DNA of 64,000 nucleotides from Solirubrobacterales bacterium (GCA_016712175.1 JADJRQ010000001.1:1240001-1304000), one strand, 5' to 3'. Shown: positions 20,101-28,791, numbered from the stretch's first letter. Made by a program: numbers and translations. Notes: generated by a model from the letters alone, not told the origin.

Positions 20101-23097
20101 ACGGTCGACACGGTGGCACCGGTTGCGACCATCACTGATGGCCCCGCGGCAGACGCCCGGATCAACAACACCCAGCCGGCTTTCGAGTTCGAATCGGACA
20201 AGGCTGCTTCGGTCTTCCAGTGCCGGTTCAACGAAGTAAACGAAGCCCCCGCGGCATGGGACACCTGCTCCACGGGCTTCCAGCCCGCATCCGCACTGGA
20301 CGATGGTGACTACACCTTCGAGGTCCAGGCCATCGACGACGTCGGGAATGTCTCGACGGCGCCGGCAACGAGCAACTTCACGGTTGACACCGTTGCCCCG
20401 ACCACGACGATCAACGTCGGGCCGGCTGAAGCATCGACCATCGATACCGACAGCACGTTCTTCGAGTTCGCCTCGAGTGAGGCAAACTCGACCTTCGACT
20501 GCAGCCTGGAGACCACCGGTGACCCCGATGACTTCCAGTCGTGTGACGTTCCGTTCGAAGCGAATGGCCTCGATGACGGCGACTACACCTTCAAGGTGAA
20601 GGCGACTGACGTTGCCGGCAACCAGGACAGCGTCGGCGACGTGCGCAACTTCTCGGTCGACTCGCCCCCGAACACCACGATCCTGCCGAGCAGCGACGTG
20701 GCCGACGGTGGCAAGACCAAGAACACCACGCCTAACTTCGAGTTCGAATCGAACGAGAACGACGCCACCTTCGAGTGCCGGGTCGACTCCGGCGACGAGA
20801 ACGCATGGGCAGTCTGCACGAGTCCGTTTACGACTTCATTCCTGGCTGACGGCGAGCACACCTTCGAGGTGCGCGCTGTCGACCTGGCGGCCCGCCCGGA
20901 TCTGACCCCGGCCAAGGCGACCTTCACGGTCGACACGGTCCTGCCGGAGACCTCCTTCACCGGTGGACCTGGCAACGGGGACTTGACCAACAACGCGAGC
21001 CCCGAATTCAGCTTCGAATCCAGCAAGCCGAATTCGACCTTCGTTTGTGACGTCGACGGTGGAGGCTTCAGTGCCTGCACCTCGCCGACCACGATCGGTC
21101 CGCTCAGCGATGGTGATCACACCTTCTCGATCAAGGCGATCGACGAAGTTACCAACGAGGAGACTCCGGCCAAGGAAGTCACCTTCACGGTTGACACAGT
21201 CGCCCCGGTCACCACGATCACGGTTCCGACCGAGGCCGAGGCGTTCACGACCAATCAGCCTGAACTCGAGTTCACCGCCAGCGAAGCTGTGACGTTCGCC
21301 TGTGTCATCGACGGTGGAGCCCCGGTCGCGTGTGAGTCTCCGTTCGAGACCGACGAACTCGACGATGGCGCCCACACGGTCACGATTACCGCGACCGACC
21401 TCGCCGGCAACGTCGAGGTGGCACCGCTGACCAGGAACTTCACCACCGAAGCGCCCCCGAGGGTGACGATCACCTCCGGCATCGCCGATGGCGGCCTGAG
21501 CAATCAGACCACTCAGGCGTTTGAGTGCGAGGCTTCTGAAGTAGACGCCACCTTCGAGTGCCGCGTCGATTCCAACCTCCCGGGCGACTGGGCGGTCTGC
21601 ACCAGCGGGATCGAGCTGACCGGCCTGACGGAGGGCAGCCACACCTTCGAGGTGCGTGCCCTGGCCTTCGACCCGCCGAACGATCCTTCGCTGAAGCCGG
21701 CCAAGGTGACCTTCGAGATCGACCTGACCAAGCCGACCAGCAGCATAACTGCAGGCCCGGCCGGCGGATCGACCATCACCAGCAGCTCGACCAGTCTCAG
21801 TTTTGAGTCGACTGACGGCGGAACCAGCTTCGAATGCCGCGTCGATTCCGACGCCTTTGACGCCTGCGTGTCACCGAAGTCCCTGACCGGACTTGGCGAT
21901 GGCAGCCACACCTTCCAGGTGCGGGCTACCGACGATGCCGGCAACGTCGAGGACCCGGTCACCAGCCGTACGTTCTCGGTCGACACGACGACACCGGTGA
22001 CGACGATCACTTCGGGACCGGCTCCGGGTGCGACTATCGGCAACTCAACGCCGGACTTCGCATTCACCTCGAGCGAGAGCGGAACCTTCGACTGCAAGGT
22101 CGATGGAGGCAGCTTCAGCGCCTGCACCTCTCCGTTCACCCCGGCGGCACTCAGCGACGGAAGTCACACGGTGACCATCCGCTCGACGGATGACAACGGC
22201 CTGGTAGAAGCAGCACCGCCCAGCCGGACCTTCACGGTCGACACGGTGGCCCCGAACGTGAACATCACGTCAGGTCCGAACGGGCTGACCGGTGACAGCA
22301 CGCCTTCCTTCGCCTTCACGGCTTCGGAAGCTGCCACGTTCGAATGTGCGACCGACGCGGGGGCATTCAGCGCCTGCACCTCGGCTTACACCACGGCGAG
22401 CCTGTCGGATGGTGACCATGCGGTCCACATCCGGGCAACCGACGGTGCCGGCAACGTCTCCGCTGTCGCCTCGCGCAGCTTCAAGGTTGACGCGACAGCA
22501 CCGACGGTCACCATCACCAAGGCCCCGGCTCCGGCCGCGGGTGAGACCACGGCCTCGGCCGAGTTCAGCTCCTCGGAGAACGGCTCGACCTTCGCCTGTG
22601 CCCTCGACGGTGGTGCTTTCTCCGCCTGTACCTCACCGAAGTCCCTCACCGGACTCTCGGTCGGAAGCCACACCTTCCAGGTGAAGGCCACCGATAGCGC
22701 CGGCAACGAAAGCGCGCCCGTCTCGGCCGCATTCGAGGTCACCAGCGTCGTCGTTGAGCCGGGACCGGGCGTCCTCACCAATCCCAAGATCAAGGCCAAG
22801 AAGAAGGTCAGGCGTGGCAAGGCGCTGAAGATCAAGGTCGTGACCCGGAACGTCGGCGAGTCCGACCTGGACAACGTCAAGGTCTGCATCAAGACCCCGA
22901 GGCGACTGGTCAAGGGCAAGGGCAAGCGCTGCAAGTCGATCGGTCACATCAGCCCTGGCGGCGGAGCCGGCAAGGCCGTGTTCAAGGTCAAGGCCAAGAA
23001 GAGCAAGAGGCTGCGTGGCAAGAAGATCAAGGTCAAGGCCATCGTTACCGGAGACGGCAAGACCCGTCATCGCGGTCACGTCACTGTCCTGAAGTAA
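17184..23097 (+). CDS. Giant secreted beta-propeller plus 17 Ig-like repeats (frame break near 19613)
   Basis: About 1970 residues after removing one extra G in CGGAGGACC at 19611-19616, which joins VRPE to TTIISGPAEGSL. ATG 17184 follows GAGGAGAGAGG and gives a normal signal peptide (MIAVAVTALVMVLLGTSTAAATF). In-frame ATG 17112 also has a strong site (GGGAGGAGAG) and would add 24 residues. Residues ~25-350 are TolB/PD40-like propeller blades (IVFSSDRVDGQDIYKMDSNG, IAFISDRDGNPEIYTMDADG and others). I count seventeen ~85-residue Ig-like repeats with the signature P.TTI.SGP, F.F.S.E...TFEC.VD...W..C.SP, DG.HTF.VRA.D.AGN. A basic tail (about 1860-1970, KIKAKKKVRRGKALKIKV) ends the protein. Probably surface-exposed and binding glycan or protein ligands. 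Confidence 0.85.
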
Positions 23098-23123
23098 GCG
23101 AACCACCAAAGATTGATCGGGAA

Positions 23124-23146
23124 TCCGGGGGCCTTGTGCCCCCGGA
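23124..23146 (+). terminator. GC-rich hairpin after the surface-protein cluster
   Basis: A perfect 9-bp stem, TCCGGGGGC / GCCCCCGGA, around loop CTTGT, 27 bases after the stop codon. There is no T-run, so it may end transcription with help or only protect the 3' end. Confidence 0.55.
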
Positions 23147-23345
23147 ACTCGTTCAACGGACCCTCGCGAGAGCTCGGGCGAATTGCCCATTATCAAGACC
23201 TTCGGACGCTAGTATCGGTCCGTTGGCTCGAGTCTTGATCGCCAGTAGTCAAATGGCAAGCGATATCGGTAACCTATGCCGTCGCCCTGTGCCTCGGCCG
23301 GGGTTTATTTTTTTGACCCAAAACTGCAAGAAGTGATGAGGAAAT

Positions 23346-23510
23346 ATGGCCCGCGGAGATGTCCGCATTGCGGTGACACTTGCCTGTGAAAGCTGCAAGC
23401 GTCGCAACTATCAGACCAACAAGTCCAAGCGTAATACGCCGGACCGTATCGAGATGCGCAAATACTGCCGGTGGTGCGAAAAGCACCAGCCCCACAAGGA
23501 AACGCGCTAG
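23346..23510 (+). CDS. rpmG: 50S ribosomal protein L33 (zinc-binding type)
   Basis: A 54-residue protein reading MARGDVRIAVTLACESCK..NY.TNKSKRNTPDRIEMRKYCRWCEKHQPHKETR. The CESC and CRWC pairs make it the Cys4 zinc-binding (C+) form. It sits directly before secE, the standard actinobacterial arrangement, and its TAG shares its last base with the secE GTG start. ATG 23346 follows GATGAGGAAAT, an acceptable ribosome-binding site. Confidence 0.95.
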   Translation: MARGDVRIAVTLACESCKRRNYQTNKSKRNTPDRIEMRKYCRWCEKHQPHKETR

Positions 23511-24016
23511 TGGCCAAGTCCCGGGCACAGCGCAAGGCCGAGCGCCGGGCGCGTGAGGCTGAGGCACGGGCGAAGGGCGAGCAGGACGAAAGTCAGGCTC
23601 AGCACGACACCCAGGTGCCGAAGTCGGGGGATATCGCCGAGATCGAAGCGGTCGAGGCCGGCATGGCTGCGGGAGCATCCGAGAAGGATCTCGAGATGCC
23701 CGACACCAAGGGGCTCAGTTCAAAAGAAGAAAAGCGGAAGCAGAAGCAGGCCGATAAGAATCAGAAGGCCGAACAGAAGAAACGCGAAGAGCAGCAGCTC
23801 ACGAAACGCAAGAAGCAGGCTACGGTTCAGCGAAAGCGCGGCGGGGTCATTGGATTCCTTTCGTCCTGCGTCGCCGAACTCAAGCGTGTGCAGTGGCCGG
23901 ACCGGGACACCCTGCTCCAGGCCACGGCCGTAACGGTCGTCTTCGTTTTCGTCGCCGCCGTCTATCTCGGAGTGATCGACCTCATCGTCAACTGGGTCGT
24001 CCAGAGAATTCTCTAA
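23510..24016 (+). CDS. secE: Preprotein translocase subunit SecE with long charged N-terminus
   Basis: 168 residues from GTG 23510, which overlaps the rpmG stop. The conserved part is confined to the last ~60 residues: an amphipathic segment (FLSSCVAELKRVQWPDRDTLLQATAVT) and one membrane helix (VVFVFVAAVYLGVIDLIVNWVV). It clamps SecY in the membrane. The preceding ~105 residues are low-complexity Lys/Glu/Gln-rich helix, far longer than usual in single-helix SecE proteins (about 60-80 residues in total). The co-directional nusG starts 13 bases later. Confidence 0.93.
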   Translation: MAKSRAQRKAERRAREAEARAKGEQDESQAQHDTQVPKSGDIAEIEAVEAGMAAGASEKDLEMPDTKGLSSKEEKRKQKQADKNQKAEQKKREEQQLTKRKKQATVQRKRGGVIGFLSSCVAELKRVQWPDRDTLLQATAVTVVFVFVAAVYLGVIDLIVNWVVQRIL

Positions 24017-24028
24017 GGAAAGCAATTT

Positions 24029-24550
24029 ATGTATCGCTGGTACGTCATAAACACTTACTCGGGTCACGAGAACAAGGTCAAGCACAACCTCGAGCACCGG
24101 GTGGAAACCATGGGGCAGGGGCACCGCGTGCGCAGCGTGATTGTGCCGACCGAACAGGTTTCCGAGATCAAGGACGGCCAGAAGATCCAGGTCGAAAAAC
24201 GCACCATGCCCGGCTACGTCCTGATCCAGATGGACCTGACCGACAACGCCTGGATGCTGGTCAAGGACACTCCCGGCGTCACTGGCTTCGTCGGCCCGCG
24301 GGACACCCCGGTGCCGCTGACCAAGTCCGAGATCGACCGCCTGCTCCACCGCGAGACCGCGGAGCGTCCGCGCACACAGGCCCAATTCGAAATTGGCGAG
24401 ACCGTCAAGATCATCAGCGGTCCGCTTTCAGACTTTTCCGGCGAAATCGCCGAAATCAACGAGGATCAGTCCAAGCTCAAGGTTCTCGTATCCATCTTCG
24501 GCCGCGAGACCCCATCCGAGGTCGGCTATGAACAGGTCAAGAAGCTCTAA
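24029..24550 (+). CDS. nusG: Transcription elongation/antitermination factor NusG
   Basis: 173 residues. The N-terminal NGN domain begins MYRWYVINTYSGHENKVKHNLEHR and includes MPGYVLIQMDLTDNAWMLVKDTPGVTGFVG, the RNA-polymerase-clamp-contacting region. The C-terminal KOW domain reads GETVKIISGPLSDFSGEIAEIN. It binds RNA polymerase and suppresses pausing, and links transcription to ribosomes or Rho. Preceded by AAGGAAAG. Standard secE-nusG-rplK order. Confidence 0.97.
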   Translation: MYRWYVINTYSGHENKVKHNLEHRVETMGQGHRVRSVIVPTEQVSEIKDGQKIQVEKRTMPGYVLIQMDLTDNAWMLVKDTPGVTGFVGPRDTPVPLTKSEIDRLLHRETAERPRTQAQFEIGETVKIISGPLSDFSGEIAEINEDQSKLKVLVSIFGRETPSEVGYEQVKKL

Positions 24551-24579
24551 CCCCCAAACTCTTTAAGGCATTCAGGCTC

Positions 24580-25002
24580 ATGGCTAAAAAAGTAATGACA
24601 CTCATCAAGCTGCAGATCCCCGCAGGCGCCGCCAACCCGGCTCCTCCGGTCGGCCCTGCGCTCGGTCAGCACGGCGTCAACATCATGGATTTCTGCAAGG
24701 CGTTCAACGCCGAGACGCAGAAGGATTCCGGCACGATCATCCCGGTCGAAATCACCGTCTTCGAGGACCGCAGCTTCACCTTCATCACCAAGACGCCGCC
24801 CGCGGCTGTCCTGATCAAGGAAGCGATCGGCCTCAAGAAGGGTTCCGGCGAACCGCACGTGGACAAGGTCGGCACCATCACCGAGGCCCAGATCCAGCAG
24901 ATTGCCGAGCGCAAGATGCCCGACCTGAACGCCAACGACATCGATGCCGCCGCCAACATCATCAAGGGCACGGCCCGATCAATGGGCGTGGAGGTCAAAT
25001 AA
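24580..25002 (+). CDS. rplK: 50S ribosomal protein L11
   Basis: 140 residues, the usual length. The N-terminal Pro-rich switch region IPAGAANPAPPVGPALGQHGVNIMDFCKAFN, the thiostrepton/L11 stalk-binding domain, is intact. The C-terminal rRNA-binding domain ends NANDIDAAANIIKGTARSMGVEVK. Part of the GTPase-associated centre and needed for RelA-type activation. It lies 2 bases before rplA. Confidence 0.97.
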   Translation: MAKKVMTLIKLQIPAGAANPAPPVGPALGQHGVNIMDFCKAFNAETQKDSGTIIPVEITVFEDRSFTFITKTPPAAVLIKEAIGLKKGSGEPHVDKVGTITEAQIQQIAERKMPDLNANDIDAAANIIKGTARSMGVEVK

Positions 25003-25004
25003 GC

Positions 25005-25736
25005 ATGGCACACGGAAAGCGATACCGCCAGCAGCGCGAGAAGGTCCAAAGCGACCACGTCTACCCGCCGGCTGAAGCGATCAACCTGATCAAAGAGACC
25101 GCCTCGGCGAGCTTTGACGAGACCGTGGAGCTCCAGATCCGTCTTGGGGTCAACGTGCGTCACGCCGAGGAGCAGCTCCGTGGCACCCTGGCGCTGCCTC
25201 ACGGCCTCGGCAAGGATGTGCGCGTTGCCGTCTTCGCCCAGGGCGACAAGGCCCGCGACGCCGAGTCTGCCGGAGCCGACATCGTCGGTGCGGACGACCT
25301 CGCCACGAAGATTGAAGAAGGCTTCGACGAGTTCGACGTGGTCATTGCCACCCCGGACATGATGCCTACGGTCGGCAAGCTCGGACGGGTCCTCGGCCCG
25401 TCGGGCAAGATGCCGAACCCGAAGGTCGGCACGGTCACTGACGACGTCGAAAAGGCCGTCTCCGAATCAAAGGCCGGCAAGGTTGAATACCGGACCGACC
25501 GCCAGGCGATCGTCCACCTCGCGATCGGCAAGGCTTCCTTTGACGCCGACAAGCTGCTTGACAACTACGCGGCCGTGATGGAAGAGATCTCGAAAGCAAA
25601 GCCCGCTTCGACCAAGGGCCGCTACATCATCTCGATCTCGATCTCGACCACTATGGGCCCGGGAATCACGGCCGATCCGGCCAAGGCGACCGAGAAGGAC
25701 ATCTTCCCGGACCGCGCCGAGTCGGTTCCCGCCTGA
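25005..25736 (+). CDS. rplA: 50S ribosomal protein L1
   Basis: 243 residues, the typical length. It contains the family segments VELQIRLGVNVRHAEEQLRGTLALPHGLGK, VIATPDMMPTVGKLGRVLGPSGKMPNPKVGTV and the C-terminal SISISTTMGPGI. It forms the L1 stalk that moves E-site tRNA. In many bacteria L1 also represses its own mRNA. ATG 25005 is two bases past the L11 stop. The next gene downstream is not rplJ but a lipoprotein. Confidence 0.97.
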   Translation: MAHGKRYRQQREKVQSDHVYPPAEAINLIKETASASFDETVELQIRLGVNVRHAEEQLRGTLALPHGLGKDVRVAVFAQGDKARDAESAGADIVGADDLATKIEEGFDEFDVVIATPDMMPTVGKLGRVLGPSGKMPNPKVGTVTDDVEKAVSESKAGKVEYRTDRQAIVHLAIGKASFDADKLLDNYAAVMEEISKAKPASTKGRYIISISISTTMGPGITADPAKATEKDIFPDRAESVPA

Positions 25737-25746
25737 GGCTGTTTCG

Positions 25747-26193
25747 ATGAAGTTCCGTCATCTGCTGGCAATCGGCGGAGTCGCCGCTCTGGTTCTCACC
25801 GGTTGCGGTGGTGGAGATGACAGCAGCAGCGGCGATGAGCCCACCGCGACGGTTTCCGCCCAGGACGAAGCGGCGATCACGCAGGTCAGCGCAGAGCTCG
25901 AAAGGGCCGCCAAGGCCAAGGATGGCGTGGCCTTCTGCGACCTGATCCAGCCGGCCTTGATCGATAGTGCCTTCGGGTCGAAGGCCCGTTGTGCCAAGGC
26001 GGCCCGAGGGGGACTCAGCGATCCCGCTCTCGCGGATCTCGAAATCGAGTCGATCACCGCCACCAGCACCGGCGCCAACGTCATTTACAAGAATGCCTCG
26101 GATCAGAACGCCACCTTCGTCAAGGTGGCTGGCAACTGGTACATCGATTTCCCGGGCTCGGTCGATTCCAGTTCAGCCCCGCCCGACGGCTGA
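25747..26193 (+). CDS. Small lipoprotein of unknown function
   Basis: 148 residues. A signal peptide with lipobox (HLLAIGGVAALVLTGC) is followed by a Gly/Ser/Asp linker and a compact ~110-residue domain (AAITQVSAELERAAKAKDGVAFCDLIQPALI..ARCAKAA..) with two cysteines that could form a disulfide, ending VAGNWYIDFPGSV. The composition suggests an NTF2-like/SnoaL-like fold, a weak inference. It starts ten bases after the rplA stop on the same strand and stops before the L10 leader, so it is presumably transcribed with the ribosomal genes. It is unusual at this locus. Confidence 0.82.
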   Translation: MKFRHLLAIGGVAALVLTGCGGGDDSSSGDEPTATVSAQDEAAITQVSAELERAAKAKDGVAFCDLIQPALIDSAFGSKARCAKAARGGLSDPALADLEIESITATSTGANVIYKNASDQNATFVKVAGNWYIDFPGSVDSSSAPPDG

Positions 26194-26255
26194 GCCGGAA
26201 TCACGCCAGGTGGCTGTCTCCGCTGTGCCGACACGACACTACATCGGGTGAATCG

Positions 26256-26366
26256 CTATCTTTCGTCGCCTGCCATAGACCGCTGGTCGGACGATAGTCC
26301 GTAAAGCCAGGGTAGGTGGAGCCGAAGAAGCCAGCTTCTTTCGCCCACCCGCGTGTGGGCTTTTTT
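26256..26366 (+). ncRNA. Ribosomal protein L10 leader (rplJL autoregulation element)
   Basis: A leader between the lipoprotein gene and rplJ. It contains paired segments (CTGCC..AGACCGCTGGTCGGACGATAGTCCG..GGGTAGG) and a GAAGAAGCCAGCTTCTTTC arm, and ends in a terminator hairpin. This layout matches the L10 leader family, where free L10(L12)4 binds and causes attenuation. Boundaries are approximate; class assigned by position and shape only. Confidence 0.75.
26343..26366 (+). terminator. Attenuator hairpin at the end of the L10 leader
   Basis: A 6-bp stem GCCCAC / GTGGGC with loop CCGCGT, followed by TTTTTT (26361-26366). A textbook intrinsic terminator placed 47 bases before the rplJ start. 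Confidence 0.85.
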
Positions 26367-26412
26367 ATTGCCCGTACGGTCCGGAAACGATCAAGAAACT
26401 TTAGGCAAACAT

Positions 26413-27174
26413 ATGAACAGAGATGAAAAAGCTGCGCTGATCGACGAGATCAGCACCGAAATCAAGAATTCGGAATCGGTCTTTGCCGTTGACTACCGCG
26501 GCATCTCCGTGGTCCAGGCCGCCGAGCTCCGTGGGAAGCTGCGCGAAGCCGACGCTTCGTTCAAGGTCGTCAAGAACCGTCTGACCAAGCTTGCTGCCGC
26601 CAAGGCCGGCGTGAGTGGTCTCGACAACGTGCTCGAAGGCCCGACCGCCCTCACTTTCGTCAAGGGCGACACTGCCCAGGCGGCGAAGGCGATCACCACG
26701 TTCAACAAGGAACATGATGTTCTGACCTACAAGGGCGGCTACATGGGGGAGCTCGAGCTCGACCTGGAACGCTTCACGGCGATTTCCAAGCTGCCGAGCC
26801 GTGACGCCCTGAACGCCCAGCTGGCCGGGATCGTGGCCAGCCCGATCGTCGGACTGACCCGTGGCCTGGGATCGATGATTTCCGGCTTCGCCCAGCAACT
26901 CAAGCAGATCGCCGACCAGGGTCTGGTAACCGGCGAGGCACCCGCGCCCGCCGCAGAGCCTGCAGCCGAGGAGGCGCCAGCGGCTGAAGAGGCTCCGGCG
27001 AACGAAGAGGCTCCGGCGGAAGAAGCTGCCGCTGAAGAGGCACCAGCTGAAGAGGTTCCAGCCGAAGAAGACGCGCCGGCCGAGGAAGCTCCGACTGAAG
27101 AGGCTGCCGCCGAAGAGGCGCCGGCTGAAGAAGAGGCCGAGGCACCGGCTGAAGAAGAGGCTGCGGACGAGTAG
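26413..27174 (+). CDS. rplJ: 50S ribosomal protein L10 with long acidic tail
   Basis: 253 residues from ATG 26413 (MNRDEKAALIDEI). Residues 1-~172 are ordinary L10: the rRNA-binding domain with VFAVDYRGISVVQAAELRGKLREADASFKVVKNRL, then a helical L7/L12-binding segment (GLTRGLGSMISGFAQQLKQIADQ). The remaining ~80 residues are a repetitive acidic extension of units such as AEEAPAEE and AEEEAEAPAEEEAADE. The usual L10 length is about 165-180 residues, so the extension is a lineage feature of unknown role. It is not an annotation artefact, because the frame stays open to a normal stop before rplL. Confidence 0.95.
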   Translation: MNRDEKAALIDEISTEIKNSESVFAVDYRGISVVQAAELRGKLREADASFKVVKNRLTKLAAAKAGVSGLDNVLEGPTALTFVKGDTAQAAKAITTFNKEHDVLTYKGGYMGELELDLERFTAISKLPSRDALNAQLAGIVASPIVGLTRGLGSMISGFAQQLKQIADQGLVTGEAPAPAAEPAAEEAPAAEEAPANEEAPAEEAAAEEAPAEEVPAEEDAPAEEAPTEEAAAEEAPAEEEAEAPAEEEAADE

Positions 27175-27234
27175 ACCGCGATACCGATTTTCTAAACGAC
27201 AACACTTAGACACAGTAAGAAGAGGAGCATCAAG

Positions 27235-27618
27235 ATGGCAACCAGCACCGAAGAATGGATTGAAGAACTCAAGGGAATTTCCGTACTCGAGCTTTCCGAG
27301 CGCATCAAGGCTCTGGAAGAGGAGTTCGGAGTTTCAGCGACTGCCGTAGCAGCAGCCGCACCGGCCGCCGGCGGCGGCGACGCGGGTGGAGGCGACGACG
27401 ACGCCAGCTCGACCGTCGACGTCGTCCTGACCGAAGTCGGCGAGAAGAAGGTCCCGGTCATCAAGGTCGTGCGTGCCGCGACCGGACTGGGCCTGAAGGA
27501 AGCCAAGGCACTGGTCGACGAGGCCCCGAAGCCCGTCAAGGAAGGCATCGAGCGAGAAGAGGCCGACAAGCTGAAGGCCGACCTCGAAGAAGCCGGAGCA
27601 ACAGTAGAACTGAAGTAA
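27235..27618 (+). CDS. rplL: 50S ribosomal protein L7/L12
   Basis: 127 residues, the typical length. It has an N-terminal dimerisation helix (WIEELKGISVLELSERIKALEEEFGV), an Ala/Gly/Asp hinge (residues ~38-60), and a C-terminal factor-binding domain (EKKVPVIKVVRAATGLGLKEAKALVDEAPKPVKEGI). Multiple copies form the flexible stalk that recruits translation GTPases. Preceded by AAGAAGAGGAG. A strong terminator hairpin follows 19 bases after the stop. Confidence 0.97.
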   Translation: MATSTEEWIEELKGISVLELSERIKALEEEFGVSATAVAAAAPAAGGGDAGGGDDDASSTVDVVLTEVGEKKVPVIKVVRAATGLGLKEAKALVDEAPKPVKEGIEREEADKLKADLEEAGATVELK

Positions 27619-27637
27619 GCGTTCACAAGAACGCGAT

Positions 27638-27669
27638 CGGACAAGGGCGCCCCAGGGCGCCCTTGTCCG
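27638..27669 (+). terminator. Terminator after rplL
   Basis: A perfect 14-bp stem, CGGACAAGGGCGCC / GGCGCCCTTGTCCG, with loop CCAG, followed by TTAAA. It should end most rplJL transcripts and so separates rplJL from rpoBC. Confidence 0.8.
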
Positions 27670-27675
27670 TTAAAC

Positions 27676-27739
27676 GAGATCCCCAAAACCGTGGACTATC
27701 CACGGTTTTGGGGATCTCGCGGCTTTTGTTGACTCCGTA
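27676..27739 (+). repeat. Palindromic repeat, left copy flanking the DUF559 gene
   Basis: A perfect 20-bp stem (27676-27695 with 27699-27718), opening GAGATCCCCAAAACC, around loop CTA, followed by the tail GCGGCTTTTGTTGACTCCGT. Hairpin and tail recur at 28729-28791 in the same orientation with about 80-85% identity by eye. See the finding on the bracketed nuclease gene. Confidence 0.85.
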
Positions 27740-27776
27740 GAGACAATGGTGATCGGATGCCGGGCACGCTGGATTC

Positions 27777-28724
27777 GTGAAAGACATCGGATCGACGAAA
27801 CTCGACGAACTTCACCGCTTCATGGCCGGGCACCGCTGGGTGGCCAGTCGCTCGGAACTAAGTGCGCTCAGCTTTTCCACGCTCACGATTGAAAGTTGGT
27901 TGGCGTCCGGGCGTCTCATCCCGTTGTTCCACCACGTCTACGGCTTCGGTCGCGACGTCGAGACTGTCGATTCAGCATGGCGCGCTGGCGCGCTGGTAGC
28001 CGGTCCCGGTGGGATCTTGGCGGGCAGAAGTGCTTGTGAGCTTTGGCGAATCGTCAGATCTGATCGAATGATCCCGCTGCGCATCCAGGTTGCGTCGTCC
28101 ACCAGAAAGCCGGCTCGATTCACGGGGCGTTCCGCCGCCCTTTCTCGTACTCATGTGGAAGTGGTCCGCCGCACTTTCGAAGATGGGGAGTGCCGCCGTC
28201 ATGAAGGGTTCGAAGTGACCTCTGCGCCTCGATCGCTCATCGACTTTGCGGTCGACGCCAGCCCGTTGGAAGTCAGGTTCGCCTTCCTGGAGGCTTGCCG
28301 CCTTGGGCTTTTTACCCGGCGAGATGTTGCATATTGCTTCCGGCGGGTCAGCGGTCGGCGAGGTGCCAGAAAGCTCAGTCCTTTACTCGCCCTCTGGGTG
28401 CCGGAACTGGGGCGGATCCGGTCGGTGCTCGAGGGGATGTTCCTCCTGGCCTGGGTAGCGAAGGACCGGCGGCGCATGCCCCTCGTCAATCACAAGGTCT
28501 GCGGGTACGAAGTGGATTGTCACTGGCCAGATCAGGGCCTGGTCGTTGAACTCGACGGAGGTGCTTTTCACGGCGATCCACTGGCTCGGGCCCGGGATGC
28601 TGCGAAGGACCGGGTTCTTCGAGCAGCCGGATTACGCGTTTTCAGGTTTGACTACGATGCCGTGGCGGATACACCAGGTCTGGTGGTCGAACAGGTTTTC
28701 CACGCCCTCAATTCGTCCCGGTAG
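27777..28724 (+). CDS. AbiEi-like winged-helix plus DUF559 (Vsr-like) nuclease-domain protein
   Basis: 315 residues from GTG 27777; the ribosome-binding site is poor. The N-terminal part (about 8-65) has the form of AbiEi-type winged-helix antitoxin regions (FMAGHRWVASRSELSALSFSTLTIESWLASGRLIPLFHHVYGFG). The C-terminal part (about 235-312) is DUF559, a Vsr/PD-(D/E)XK-like domain: EVDCHWPDQGLVVELDGGAFHGD..ARARDAAKDRVLRAAGLRVFRFDYD. The Asp in VDCHW and Glu in VVELDG are candidate catalytic acids. Such proteins are common in actinobacteria, with unproven function. Here it is wedged between rplL and rpoB and bracketed by near-identical palindromic repeats. The right repeat begins 5 bases after the stop. 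Its codon use looks less GC-extreme than its neighbours' (visual impression). Confidence 0.85.
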   Translation: MKDIGSTKLDELHRFMAGHRWVASRSELSALSFSTLTIESWLASGRLIPLFHHVYGFGRDVETVDSAWRAGALVAGPGGILAGRSACELWRIVRSDRMIPLRIQVASSTRKPARFTGRSAALSRTHVEVVRRTFEDGECRRHEGFEVTSAPRSLIDFAVDASPLEVRFAFLEACRLGLFTRRDVAYCFRRVSGRRGARKLSPLLALWVPELGRIRSVLEGMFLLAWVAKDRRRMPLVNHKVCGYEVDCHWPDQGLVVELDGGAFHGDPLARARDAAKDRVLRAAGLRVFRFDYDAVADTPGLVVEQVFHALNSSR

Positions 28725-28728
28725 GCGC

Positions 28729-28791
28729 GAGATCCCGAAAGCCTTGGATTATCCACGGTTTCGGGGATCTCGGGGCTCTTGGTTGCTCCGT
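28729..28791 (+). repeat. Palindromic repeat, right copy flanking the DUF559 gene
   Basis: Arms 28729-28748 and 28752-28771 around loop TTA pair at 16 of 20 positions. The tail GGGGCTCTTGGTTGCTCCG follows. It is the same orientation as the left copy; the differences between the copies lie mostly in the first arm. It could double as a terminator for the DUF559 gene. Confidence 0.8.

Noticed and set aside
17184..23097. Possible CRISPR array or DNA tandem repeat
   Set aside because: The repetition is at protein level (85-residue Ig-like units) with diverged DNA; there are no short identical repeats with uniform spacers.
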